DNA of 64,000 nt from Hymenobacter monticola (GTDB lineage: Bacteria > Bacteroidota > Bacteroidia > Cytophagales > Hymenobacteraceae). The stretch lies in assembly GCF_022811645.1 (NCBI RefSeq), contig NZ_CP094534.1, positions 5,270,001-5,334,000 of the forward strand, read 5' to 3'. Position numbers and translations under genes: made by a program. Shown here piece after piece: positions 52,016 to 60,701 of this stretch (within the stretch, counting starts at the first letter, position 1; the number at the start of each line of letters is the position of its first letter). The notes under the pieces were generated by a model. It did not search any database. It had not been told where the DNA came from and worked only from the letters and a program-made list of their open reading frames with translations.

Positions 52016-52582
52016 ATGCACCTATCTTATTTCCGACCCTATATCTGGATGCAACTGGCAGTGGCCTGCGGTGGCCTGCTGATAAGTGCCTGCAGCAGCA
52101 ACGCACCCCTGGAACAGTCGAGCGGCGGCTCAACCCGGGCCACCACCGTGCAGCTCGACACCACGGCCACGCTGCCCACCGAGACCTGCCGCCTGCTCAC
52201 GCCCCGCGAGGTGGGCGACCTCACCGGGCAGCCCGTGCAGCAGCAGGCCGGCGGCGAGGCCTGTCGTTTTGTGCAGGCCGACCAGCCCAACAGCCCCGAT
52301 GCCGTGGTGGTGGTTTCGTACCGGCCGGCCTCGGCCTTCGGCATCGTGCAAACCGGCAACCGCCTGAAGCGGCGCAACATATTGGCTGTGAGTGGACTGG
52401 GGCACGAGGCGTATTACGATGACTCGCATGGCGACTTGTACGTGGGCCTGCCCGACCGCACGCTGGTTATCGGCCTGCCGCGGGCCGACCGCGGCTACTC
52501 GCGCTGGCAGGTAGCCAAGGCGCTGGGCCGGCTGGCCATGGCGCGCCTGGCGGCGCCGTCTGCGCCGGTGCCAGTCCAGTAG
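52016..52582 (+). CDS. Hypothetical lipoprotein (DUF3558-like composition)
   Basis: 188 residues from ATG 52016 (or 177 from ATG 52049, MQLAVACGG). Lipobox LISAC with Cys at about residue 29. The mature part has TCRLLTPREVGDLTGQPVQ and EACRFVQAD, two Cys likely to form a disulphide, a layout like DUF3558-type lipoproteins. Probably an outer- or inner-membrane anchored periplasmic protein. It lies 63 bases upstream of the first DUF885 gene on the same strand and could share its regulation. Family assignment is a guess. Confidence 0.65.
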   Translation: MHLSYFRPYIWMQLAVACGGLLISACSSNAPLEQSSGGSTRATTVQLDTTATLPTETCRLLTPREVGDLTGQPVQQQAGGEACRFVQADQPNSPDAVVVVSYRPASAFGIVQTGNRLKRRNILAVSGLGHEAYYDDSHGDLYVGLPDRTLVIGLPRADRGYSRWQVAKALGRLAMARLAAPSAPVPVQ

Positions 52583-52645
52583 CGCGGGGCGTACGGGGCT
52601 AGGGAGCGGTTTCGTAGCTTGCGGCACATTCCCGTTCCTTAACCA

Positions 52646-54460
52646 ATGAAGAAAATTGCCCTCGCCGGCCTGGTGGCCGTGGCGCTCACTACGGCCTGCA
52701 ACCAAACCAAAACCTCGGAAAACGCCACTGCCGCCAACGGTACGACAGCCGCCGATTCCACCAAAGGCATAAACGGCCTGTTTGCCAGCTTCTGGGAGCG
52801 GCAGTCGCGGCTCGACCCGCTCTCGGCCACGGCGCAGGGCGACAACCGCTACAACCACCTGCTGCCCAACGACCAGACGCAGGCCTTTCGCGATACACTC
52901 AGCACGTTTTACCAAGACTACCTGACCCGGCTGGGCAAGTTCGACCGCGCCAAGCTGGACGAGAACGATAAAATCAGCTACGACATCTTTCAGTACGACC
53001 TGAAGCAGCGGGTGGCGGGGCTGAAGCTGAACACCTGGATGATTCCGTTTCAGCAATTCTGGGGGCTGCCCATCAGCATGGGGCAGTACGGCTCGGGGCA
53101 GGGCAACCAGCCATTTAAGACCGTGCAGGACTACGATAACTGGCTGGGCCGCGTGCAGGGCTTCACGGTGTGGGCCGACTCGGCCATCGGCAACTTCCGG
53201 CGCGGCATGAAGGCCGGGGTGGTGCTGCCGAAGGCCTTGGTGGTGAAGATGCTGCCGCAGATGCGCGCCGCCGACATGCAGGTGACGGACCCGACCAAGT
53301 CGCTGTTCTACGGGCCGATAAATACTTTCCCGAAGGACTTTTCCGACGCCGACAAGCAGCGCCTGACCGAGGCGTATAAGAAGGCGATTCTGACCCAGGT
53401 GGTGCCCACTTACAAGAAGATGGGCGACTTTCTGGCCAATGAATACCTGCCCAAGTCGCGCGCCACCAGCGGCATCAACGCCGTGCCGGGCGGGCCGGAA
53501 ATCTACCGCTACTACGTGGGCTACTGGACCACCACGGAGAAAACACCGGCCGAAATCCACGCCCTGGGCCTGCGCGAGGTGGCCCGCCTGCGCGCCGAGA
53601 TGGAGCGCATGAAAACCGAGCTGGGCTTCAAGGGTACGCTGCGCCAGTTCTTTGAGAGCCTGAAAACCAACCCCAAGGCCATGCCCTTCAAGACGGCCGA
53701 GGAAGTGCTGGCCGGTTTTCGGAAGATTCAGGCCACCATCGACCCGAACCTGAAAAAGATGTTCGGCCGCACGCCCAAAACGCCGTTTGAGATTCGGCGC
53801 ACCGAGGCGTTCCGCGAAGCCTCGGCTTCCGCCGAGTACAACCAGGGCTCGCCGGACGGCACGCGGCCGGGCATTTTCTACGTGCCGCTGCCCAAGCCCG
53901 CCGAGTACAACGTGACGCAGGGCATGGAGTCGCTGTTTCTGCACGAGGCCATTCCGGGCCACCACTACCAGATTTCCCTGCAGCAGGAAAACACCAGCCT
54001 GCCTAAGTTCCGCCAGTTTGCCGGCTACGGCGCCATGACCGAAGGCTGGGCCCTCTACTGCGAAAGCCTGGGCAAGGAGCTGGGCCTCTACAAAGACCCC
54101 TACCAGTACATTGGCGCGCTGAGCGACGAGATGCTGCGCGCCGTGCGCCTGGTAGTGGACACCGGCCTGCACACCGGCCAGATGACCCGCGAGCAAGCCA
54201 TTGACTACATGCTCGATAACACGCCCGACAACCGCGAAAACGACACGGCTGCCATCGAGCGCTACATGGCCATTCCGGGCCAGGCGCTGGCCTACAAAAT
54301 CGGCCAATTGAAAATCCAGGAACTGCGCGCGCGCTACGAAAAGCAGCTGGGCAGCAAGTTCTCCCTCAGCAACTTCCACGACGAGCTGCTGAAGGACGGC
54401 GTGATGCCGCTGAGCGTGCTCGAAACCAAGATGAACGCCTGGGCGGCGAAGCAGAAGTGA
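52646..54460 (+). CDS. DUF885 family predicted metallopeptidase, lipoprotein (paralogue 1)
   Basis: 604 residues. Lipobox TTAC (Cys18) in MKKIALAGLVAVALTTAC. The DUF885 domain fills the rest, with the putative metal site HEAIPGHHYQ (about 432) and the glutamate-containing EGWALYCESLG further on; the pattern HExxxxHH...EGWA suggests a zinc-dependent hydrolase/peptidase, though the family is biochemically little known. Predicted periplasmic, lipid-anchored. First of three paralogues within 10 kb, next to other peptidases. Its TGA stop is contained in the first unit of a GTGAGAA tandem array. Confidence 0.9.
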   Translation: MKKIALAGLVAVALTTACNQTKTSENATAANGTTAADSTKGINGLFASFWERQSRLDPLSATAQGDNRYNHLLPNDQTQAFRDTLSTFYQDYLTRLGKFDRAKLDENDKISYDIFQYDLKQRVAGLKLNTWMIPFQQFWGLPISMGQYGSGQGNQPFKTVQDYDNWLGRVQGFTVWADSAIGNFRRGMKAGVVLPKALVVKMLPQMRAADMQVTDPTKSLFYGPINTFPKDFSDADKQRLTEAYKKAILTQVVPTYKKMGDFLANEYLPKSRATSGINAVPGGPEIYRYYVGYWTTTEKTPAEIHALGLREVARLRAEMERMKTELGFKGTLRQFFESLKTNPKAMPFKTAEEVLAGFRKIQATIDPNLKKMFGRTPKTPFEIRRTEAFREASASAEYNQGSPDGTRPGIFYVPLPKPAEYNVTQGMESLFLHEAIPGHHYQISLQQENTSLPKFRQFAGYGAMTEGWALYCESLGKELGLYKDPYQYIGALSDEMLRAVRLVVDTGLHTGQMTREQAIDYMLDNTPDNRENDTAAIERYMAIPGQALAYKIGQLKIQELRARYEKQLGSKFSLSNFHDELLKDGVMPLSVLETKMNAWAAKQK

Positions 54461-54498
54461 GAAGTGAGAAGTGAGAAGTGAGAAGTGAGAAGTGAGAA
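54457..54498 (+). repeat. Six perfect GTGAGAA heptad repeats overlapping a stop codon
   Basis: GTGAGAA is repeated six times without change. The TGA of the first unit is the stop codon of DUF885 paralogue 1, so the array starts at the very end of the gene. A CTGAGC-like palindrome follows directly. Confidence 0.9.
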
Positions 54499-54500
54499 AA

Positions 54501-54597
54501 GGAACGTCACGCAGAGCGCAGCGAAGCATGTTTGCCTCAATACTAATTAGTTACTTGCGCGGTATAGATGCTTCGCTTGCGCTCTGCATGACGTTCT
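54501..54597. repeat. CTGAGC-type inverted repeat, diverged copy
   Basis: Left arm GGAACGTCACGCAGAGCGC, then AGCGAAGCAT; right arm ATGCTTCGCTTGCGCTCTGC then ATGACGTTCT. The arms of about 48 bases have several mismatches and meet around ACTAATTAGT. The core has CAGAGC where other copies have CTGAGC. Confidence 0.75.
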
Positions 54598-54622
54598 AGA
54601 TTCAACATCTAAATAGAACCCT

Positions 54623-54657
54623 AACCCCACGCTGGAACCAATCAGCGTGGGGTTTGT
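54623..54657 (+). terminator. Hairpin terminator before the second DUF885 gene
   Basis: AACCCCACGCTG pairs with CAGCGTGGGGTT over 12 bp with an 8-nt loop. The T-tract is short (TTTG), so termination may be partial. Confidence 0.6.
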
Positions 54658-54729
54658 GCTATATAGAAGTGGTATCAACACGGCCCTGCGGGGCGAACGG
54701 GCGTAGATTGCGGGCTTATTCAGGTTTTG

Positions 54730-56520
54730 ATGCGGAAGTTGGTTTTCGTTTTGCTGGTAGCGCTGGGGCTGTTTGCCCGGCCGGCCCTGGCCCAGGCGCC
54801 CCCGGCGAGCCGGGCCAGCGCGGCGTCGGTGCTGTTGGCCAACCTGTTCAATGCCTATTGGGAAGACCGCGCCCGGCTGTTTCCGCTGGCGGCCATGGCC
54901 CAGGGCGACAACCGCTACAACGACCGCCTGCCCAACGACCAGACGCACGCCTTCCGGCAGCAGCAGCAGCGCCTTTGCCGCCGCTACCTCAACGACCTGC
55001 TCAACATTGACCGGGCCCGCCTCCCGGCCGAAGACAAGCTCAGCTACGACATTTTCCAGTACGAAATGCGCACCCGCCTCGACGGGCTGAGGCTGAACAC
55101 CTGGATGATGCCCATGGACCCGTTTTTCAGCGTGCCCAACGCCCTGGCGATGCTGGGCACGGGCACCGGGGCCCAACCCTTCCGCACCGTGCGCGACTAC
55201 GACAACTGGCTGGCGCGGGTGGACCGGTTTCCGGTGTGGGCCGACTCGGCCGTGGCCAACTTCCGGTTGGGCATGAAGGCGGCCGTGGTGTTGCCGCGCG
55301 CGGTGGTGCAGCGCATGGTGCCCCAGTTGCAGGCCCAGGTAACCTCCGATGTGATTCGTAGCCCTTTCTACGGACCGGCGCTGCATTTCCCGCCCGGCTT
55401 TTCCGATGCCGACAAGGTGCGGCTGGCGGCCGCCTACCAGCAGGCCATTGCCACCGACCTGGTACCGACCTACCGCCGGCTGGCCGATTTTCTGCTGAAC
55501 GAATACCTGCCCCAGACCCGCAGCAGCACCGGCCTGAGCGACGTGCCCGGCGGCGCCGAGATGTACCGCTACAACGTGCGCCTGATGACCACCACCGACC
55601 GCACGCCCGACGCCATCTACCAAACCGGGCTGGCCGAGGTGAAGCGCATCCGGGCCGAGATGGAGGCCATCCGGCGGCGCGTGGGCTACCGGGGCACCCT
55701 AGCGGGCTTTTTTAATTACCTGAGCACCAACGCCAAATTCACGCCATACCAAACGCCCGAGCAAGTGCTCAATGCCTTTCGTGGCATTCAGGCCCGCGTG
55801 GCCCCCAACCTGACCAAGCTGTTTGGGCAGGTGCCTAGGTCGCCGTTTGAAATTCGGGAAACCGAAAAGTTTCGCGAAGCCGCGGCCACGGCCGAGTACA
55901 ACCGCGGGTCCCCGGACGGCTCGCGGCCGGGCATTTTCTACGTGTCCATCCCCGACGCCACCCGGTTTGCCACCACCTCGGGCATGGAGTCGCTGTTTCT
56001 GCACGAGGCCATTCCGGGCCACCACTACCAGATTTCCCTGCAGCAGGAAAACGCCGCCCTGCCCAAGTTCCGCCGCTTTGCTGTGTACCCCGCGTTCAGC
56101 GAGGGCTGGGGCTTGTACTGCGAATCGTTGGGCCGCGAGTTGGGCCTCTACGCCGACCCCTACCAGCGCATGGGCGCGCTGGGCGATGAGATGCACCGCG
56201 CCCTGCGCCTGGTGGTGGACGTGGGCCTGCACGCCAAAGGCATGACGCCCGAGCAGGCCGTGGCCTACCTCATCGCCAACGAGCCCATCAGCGAGCCGGA
56301 TGCCACCGCCGAGGTGGAGCGCTACCTGGCCCTGCCCGGCCAGGCCCTGGCTTACAAGACAGGCCAGCTCAAACTGCGCGAGCTGCGCGCCCGCTACGAA
56401 CAACAGTTGGGCACCAAATTCAACCTGCGCGCCTTCCACGATGAGATTCTGTCAGGCGGCGCCATGCCCCTGGCCATCCTGGAGCGCCGCATGGACGCCT
56501 GGGCCGTGCGCCAACGGTAG
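54730..56520 (+). CDS. DUF885 family predicted metallopeptidase (paralogue 2)
   Basis: 596 residues. Ordinary signal peptide (MRKLVFVLLVALGLFARPALAQ) rather than a lipobox, so probably soluble in the periplasm or exported. HEAIPGHHYQ is at about 425 and EGWGLYCESLGRELG follows. It is collinear with paralogue 1 over the full length. The DNA around the active-site motif is identical to paralogue 1 for 72 bases although the rest has diverged. ATG at 54730 is chosen over an adjacent TTG. TAGATTGC at 54704-54711 may be the -7 box. Confidence 0.9.
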   Translation: MRKLVFVLLVALGLFARPALAQAPPASRASAASVLLANLFNAYWEDRARLFPLAAMAQGDNRYNDRLPNDQTHAFRQQQQRLCRRYLNDLLNIDRARLPAEDKLSYDIFQYEMRTRLDGLRLNTWMMPMDPFFSVPNALAMLGTGTGAQPFRTVRDYDNWLARVDRFPVWADSAVANFRLGMKAAVVLPRAVVQRMVPQLQAQVTSDVIRSPFYGPALHFPPGFSDADKVRLAAAYQQAIATDLVPTYRRLADFLLNEYLPQTRSSTGLSDVPGGAEMYRYNVRLMTTTDRTPDAIYQTGLAEVKRIRAEMEAIRRRVGYRGTLAGFFNYLSTNAKFTPYQTPEQVLNAFRGIQARVAPNLTKLFGQVPRSPFEIRETEKFREAAATAEYNRGSPDGSRPGIFYVSIPDATRFATTSGMESLFLHEAIPGHHYQISLQQENAALPKFRRFAVYPAFSEGWGLYCESLGRELGLYADPYQRMGALGDEMHRALRLVVDVGLHAKGMTPEQAVAYLIANEPISEPDATAEVERYLALPGQALAYKTGQLKLRELRARYEQQLGTKFNLRAFHDEILSGGAMPLAILERRMDAWAVRQR

Positions 56521-56585
56521 GCGGGCTGGCGGCCTTGCAGTGGAATAGAACGAGATATAGCTGGAATTGAATTGCCAGGATTACA

Positions 56586-56619
56586 TTGCCAGCCAATTCT
56601 TCTTTTAAGCTAAATTTTG
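56586..56619 (+). promoter_or_regulatory. Candidate promoter (TTG ... TAAATTTTG) of the serine hydrolase gene
   Basis: TTG at 56586-56588 and TAAATTTTG at 56611-56619 have 22 bases between them, close to the Bacteroidota -33/-7 spacing. The -7 has one extra base compared with TAnnTTTG. It ends six bases before the ATG, suggesting a very short or absent leader. Confidence 0.4.
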
Positions 56620-56625
56620 TTTTGA

Positions 56626-58248
56626 ATGACTTCATTCTTTATTCCTCTTGGCCGCCTTACCGCCGTACTCGGCTTGGTATTGGCCATCACCCTCAACCCA
56701 CCCACGACCTGTGCCCAAGTAGCCTTGCCCGTCACTACCCCGCTCGACGTAGCGGCCGTGGATGCTGTGGTGGCCCGTGCGCTCAAAGACTTGAATGTGC
56801 CCGGCATCGCCGTGGCCGTGGTAAAGGACGGGCAGGTGGTGCTGGCCAAGGGCTACGGCGTCAGCTCGCTGGCCACCAAAGCGCCGATGAATGCCAACAC
56901 CCTATTCGGCATCGCGTCCAACAGCAAGGCGTTCACGGCCGCTGCCCTGGGCCTGCTGGTGGACGAGGGCAAGCTGCGCTGGGACGACAAGGTGACCGAC
57001 TACATCCCCGAGTTCCGGATGTATGACCCCTACGTGACGGCCGAGTTCACGGTGCGCGACCTGCTGTGCCACCGCAGCGGCTTGGGCCTGGGCGCCGGCG
57101 ACCTGATGATGTTCCCCGATTCCAGCGACTTTACGGTGAAGGACGTGATTCATAATCTGCGCTATTTCAAGCCGGTGTCGTCGTTTCGGAGCAAGTTCGA
57201 CTACGACAACAACCTTTATGTGGTGGCGGGCGAAGTGGTGAAGCGCATATCCGGACAGTCCTGGGCCGAGTTTGTGGAGGCCCGCCTGCTGAAGCCGCTG
57301 GGCATGAAGCGCAGCGCGGCAGGTTTTGCCCGCTTGGCCAACCCCACGAACGTGAGCGAAGGCTACGCGCGGGTAAACAACCAGACGGAGGTGGTGGCCC
57401 GCTACGTGAACCCGCTGACTGGTCCCGCCGGGGGCATCTACTCCAGCGTAACCGACCTGAGCCAATGGGCCCTGATGCTGCTTGGTGGGTCCGGGGCCCC
57501 GGCCCCGCTGCTGAAACCCGCCACCCAACGCGAGCTCTGGACGCCGCAAACCGTTGCGCCGCCTACCTACTTTACAACGGGCTACAATACCCACTTTTCG
57601 GCTTACGGCTTGGGGTGGTTTTTGCAGGACGCATGCGGCTATAAAGTAGTGTTGCACAATGGTTTTGTGCCGGGCCAGGTAACAATGGTGACGCTGCTGC
57701 CTGAGTTGCGCCTGGGAATCATCGTACTCACCAACCAAGAGTCGGGGGCCTATGCAGCCATTACCAGAACCATCGAAGACCATTACCTAGGCGTAAAGAA
57801 CGTCGACCGCGTGCAGGAAATACTGGACCGCCTGAAGAATCGCGCCACCGGTGCTGACCAAATCACTGCAGACGCTTATAAGCAAGTAGCCCTGGCCCAG
57901 AAAGCCGCGCCGAAAAAAGCCGACTACAGCGCCTACGTGGGCCGCTACCACGATGCCTGGCTGGGCGACGTGAACGTGTACCAGCAAGGCCCGCAGTTGT
58001 GGCTGCGCGCGGTGCGGGCGCCGCGCCTGGTGGGCCAGGTGCTGCCCTACCGTGGCAGTACTCACGTGGTGCGCTGGAAGTCGCGCACCTTTAACGCCGA
58101 CGCCTTCGCCACCTTCACCCTCGACGACCAGGGCCGCGCCTCTGGCCTGAAGATGAAGCCTATTTCGCCCGCCACCGATTTCAGCTACGACTTTCAGGAC
58201 CTCGATTTTAAGCGCGTGGCGGAGCCCACGGCGGGCGCCGGCCAATAA
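56626..58248 (+). CDS. Beta-lactamase-family serine hydrolase with DUF3471-type C-terminus
   Basis: 540 residues. Signal peptide (to about residue 31, CAQ), then a class C beta-lactamase/D-alanyl-peptidase fold: catalytic SNSK (Ser near 98, in FGIASNSKAFTAAAL), second motif YDNN (about 193; Tyr acts as base) and a late HNG (VVLHNGFVPG) replacing the KTG box. A lipocalin-like DUF3471 domain (about 425-535) closes the protein. Substrate may be D-amino-acid peptides or esters. Predicted periplasmic. It stands among DUF885 and M3 peptidase genes. Confidence 0.9.
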   Translation: MTSFFIPLGRLTAVLGLVLAITLNPPTTCAQVALPVTTPLDVAAVDAVVARALKDLNVPGIAVAVVKDGQVVLAKGYGVSSLATKAPMNANTLFGIASNSKAFTAAALGLLVDEGKLRWDDKVTDYIPEFRMYDPYVTAEFTVRDLLCHRSGLGLGAGDLMMFPDSSDFTVKDVIHNLRYFKPVSSFRSKFDYDNNLYVVAGEVVKRISGQSWAEFVEARLLKPLGMKRSAAGFARLANPTNVSEGYARVNNQTEVVARYVNPLTGPAGGIYSSVTDLSQWALMLLGGSGAPAPLLKPATQRELWTPQTVAPPTYFTTGYNTHFSAYGLGWFLQDACGYKVVLHNGFVPGQVTMVTLLPELRLGIIVLTNQESGAYAAITRTIEDHYLGVKNVDRVQEILDRLKNRATGADQITADAYKQVALAQKAAPKKADYSAYVGRYHDAWLGDVNVYQQGPQLWLRAVRAPRLVGQVLPYRGSTHVVRWKSRTFNADAFATFTLDDQGRASGLKMKPISPATDFSYDFQDLDFKRVAEPTAGAGQ

Positions 58249-58297
58249 ACGGCTTTATCTTCAACGGCAATTCCCGCTTCTGATTTCAATTCCCACG

Positions 58298-60577
58298 ATG
58301 TTGCGTTCTTCTTTTTCCCGGCGGCCGGTTGGCTTTTTGGCGATGCTTGGCCTGTCCAGCCTATTTCTTACGGCTCCTGCCATGGCCCAAGCCACTGCTT
58401 CGGTTGCGGGTGCGCCCGTTTCAGCCCGCGCTGCCGGCCCCTCGCCCCTACTCGCGCTCTGGAGCGGCCCGCACGGCGGCGTGCCCGCGTTCGACAAGGT
58501 GAAAGTGGCCGATTTCAAGCCAGCTTTGGAAGCCGCAATGGCCGAAAAAATGGCCGAAATCAACGCCATTGCCAATAACCCGGCGGCCCCCACGTTCGAG
58601 AACACCCTTGCCGCCATGGAGCGCAGCGGGCAAACCCTGGCACGGGTTTCGACCATTTACGACATCTGGAGCAGCGCGCTGAACGATGCCACCTTCAGCG
58701 CCATTGAAACCGAGATGGCGCCCAAGCTGGCCGCCTTCAACGACCAGATTACCCAGAACCCGGCCTTGTTCCAGCGCATTCAGGCTGTTTATCAACAGCA
58801 GTTGAAAACCAAGGCCAAGCTGCCCAATGAGGCATATCGGCTGACGGAGGTGCGCTACAAGGAGTTTGTGCAGGCGGGCGCCAAGCTGGCGGGCCCGGCC
58901 AAGGCGCGGGTGTCGGCCATCAACCAGGAGCTGGCGGGGCTGTTCACCAAGTTTTCGCAGAACGTGCTGGCTGACGAGGGCGACGACGTGCTGGTGCTGA
59001 AAACCGAGCAGGACCTGGGCGGCCTGCCGGCTTCGCTGGTGGACGCGGCCAAAACCACGGCCGGTACCCGCAAGATTGCGGCGGCGGGCGTCATCACCAA
59101 TACGCGCTCCAGCATCGACCCGTTTCTAACCTACTCCGACCAGCGTGAACTGCGTGAGAAGGCCTGGCGCATGTTCACGAACCGCGGCGACAACGGCGGC
59201 CCGCACGACAACAACGCCGTCATCACCCAGATTCTGCAGCTGCGGGCCGAGCGGGCCAAGTTGCTGGGCTACCCCACCCACGCCCACCTGCGCCTCGACA
59301 ACACCATGGCCAAAACCCCGGAAGCCGCCATGCAGCTGATGGAGCAGGTGTGGAAGCCCGCCGTGGCTCGCGAGCACGAAGAAGTGGCCGACATGCTGGC
59401 GCTGGCCAAAAAGGAAGGCGCCCCGGCCAACTTCACCTTCGAGCCTTGGGACTACCGCTATTATGCCGAGAAGGTGCGTAAGGCCCGCTACGACCTCGAC
59501 CAGAACGAGGTGAAGCAGTATTTGCAGCTCGATAAGATGCGCGAGGGCATGTTTTGGATGGCCGGCGAGCTGTTCAACTTCAGCTTCGTGCCCGTGACCG
59601 ATGTGCCCGTGTACCACCCCGACGTGCGGGTGTGGCAGGTGAACGACAAAACCACCGGCCAGCAGGTGGGCCTCTGGTACTTCGACCCCTACGCCCGGCC
59701 CGGCAAAACCTCGGGTGCCTGGATGAACGCCTACCGCAACCAGCAGCGCATAGACGGTAAGAACGTAACCACCATTGTGTCGAACAACTCCAACTTCGTG
59801 AAGGGCAAGCCCGGCGAGCCCGTGCTCATTTCCTGGACCGACGCCACCACGCTGTTTCACGAGTTTGGCCACGCCCTGCACGGGCTGTCGAGCAACGTGA
59901 CCTACCCCACTCTTTCGGGGACCAACGTGGCGAACGACTACGCGGAATTTCCGTCGCAACTGCTTGAGAACTGGCTGGCTACGCCCGAGGTGCTCAACCG
60001 CTTCGCCCTGCACTACCAGACCGGCCAGCCCATCCCGCAGGCGCTGGTGGACCGCATCAAAAAAGCCAGCTCCTTCAACGAAGGCTTTGGTACGACCGAG
60101 GCCGTATCGAGCGCGCTCATCGACATGAAGCTGCACCTGGCGGGCAGCCAGAAAATTGACCCCGACAAGTTTGAGCGCGAAACCCTGGCCGGCCTGGGCA
60201 TGCCCCACGAGCTGGTGATGCGCCACCGCACGCCGCAGTTCACGCACGTTTTTTCGGGCGACGGTTACTCGGCGGGCTACTATTCCTACCTGTGGTCGGT
60301 GGTGCTGGCGGCTGATGCCTTCAGCGCCTTCACCGAAGCGGGCGGCCCCTACGATAAGGCCGTGGCGGCACGCCTGCGCAAATACGTCTTCACGGTGGGC
60401 AACACTGTGGACCCGGCCGCCGGCTACCGCGCCTTCCGCGGCCGCGACCCAAAAATCGACGCCTTGATGAAGCAGCGCGGCTTCCCCCTGCCGGCCGCCC
60501 AGGCCACGCCGGGCAAAGCGTCGGCTGGCAAAGTCCAGTCCAAAGCGGCCCCGCAAGCAACTGGCAAGCGTAAGTAG
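58298..60577 (+). CDS. M3 family oligopeptidase / peptidyl-dipeptidase (Dcp-like)
   Basis: 759 residues. Signal peptide (ending near AMAQ), then the M3 thimet-oligopeptidase fold. The zinc motif HEFGHALHG (about 520) is preceded by SWTDATTLF and followed by SNVTYPTLSGTNVANDYAEFPSQLLENW with the third ligand Glu. DVPVYHPDVRVWQV and RHRTPQFTHVFSGDGYSAGYYSYLWS are typical of Dcp. A basic, Ala/Lys-rich tail ends the protein. It should cut dipeptides from the C-terminus of short peptides in the periplasm. Same direction and spacing as its neighbours; ends with a strong terminator. Confidence 0.95.
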   Translation: MLRSSFSRRPVGFLAMLGLSSLFLTAPAMAQATASVAGAPVSARAAGPSPLLALWSGPHGGVPAFDKVKVADFKPALEAAMAEKMAEINAIANNPAAPTFENTLAAMERSGQTLARVSTIYDIWSSALNDATFSAIETEMAPKLAAFNDQITQNPALFQRIQAVYQQQLKTKAKLPNEAYRLTEVRYKEFVQAGAKLAGPAKARVSAINQELAGLFTKFSQNVLADEGDDVLVLKTEQDLGGLPASLVDAAKTTAGTRKIAAAGVITNTRSSIDPFLTYSDQRELREKAWRMFTNRGDNGGPHDNNAVITQILQLRAERAKLLGYPTHAHLRLDNTMAKTPEAAMQLMEQVWKPAVAREHEEVADMLALAKKEGAPANFTFEPWDYRYYAEKVRKARYDLDQNEVKQYLQLDKMREGMFWMAGELFNFSFVPVTDVPVYHPDVRVWQVNDKTTGQQVGLWYFDPYARPGKTSGAWMNAYRNQQRIDGKNVTTIVSNNSNFVKGKPGEPVLISWTDATTLFHEFGHALHGLSSNVTYPTLSGTNVANDYAEFPSQLLENWLATPEVLNRFALHYQTGQPIPQALVDRIKKASSFNEGFGTTEAVSSALIDMKLHLAGSQKIDPDKFERETLAGLGMPHELVMRHRTPQFTHVFSGDGYSAGYYSYLWSVVLAADAFSAFTEAGGPYDKAVAARLRKYVFTVGNTVDPAAGYRAFRGRDPKIDALMKQRGFPLPAAQATPGKASAGKVQSKAAPQATGKRK

Positions 60578-60606
60578 CGTCCTTGCCGCGCGTGCCCATG
60601 TTTCAG

Positions 60607-60636
60607 GAAAGCCCCGGCCACGGGGCTTTCTTTTTT
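60607..60636 (+). terminator. Terminator of the M3 peptidase gene
   Basis: GAAAGCCCCG-GCCA-CGGGGCTTTC (10-bp stem, 4-nt loop) is followed by six T. About 30 bases after the stop codon. Confidence 0.9.
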
Positions 60637-60701
60637 ACGCCACTGCCAGCGTCACACGTTCAGTATCTTGGGTCGACAAACTGGCCTGTTAAGTAGATTT
60701 C

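Noticed and set aside
54457..54498. CRISPR-like repeats
   Set aside because: The heptads are tandem without spacers, and no other set of regularly spaced 20-40 base repeats or cas genes is present.
52130..54529. A 799-residue open frame antisense to DUF885 paralogue 1
   Set aside because: Opposite a real gene with catalytic motifs; no domain of its own. Its N-terminus is the translated heptad array.
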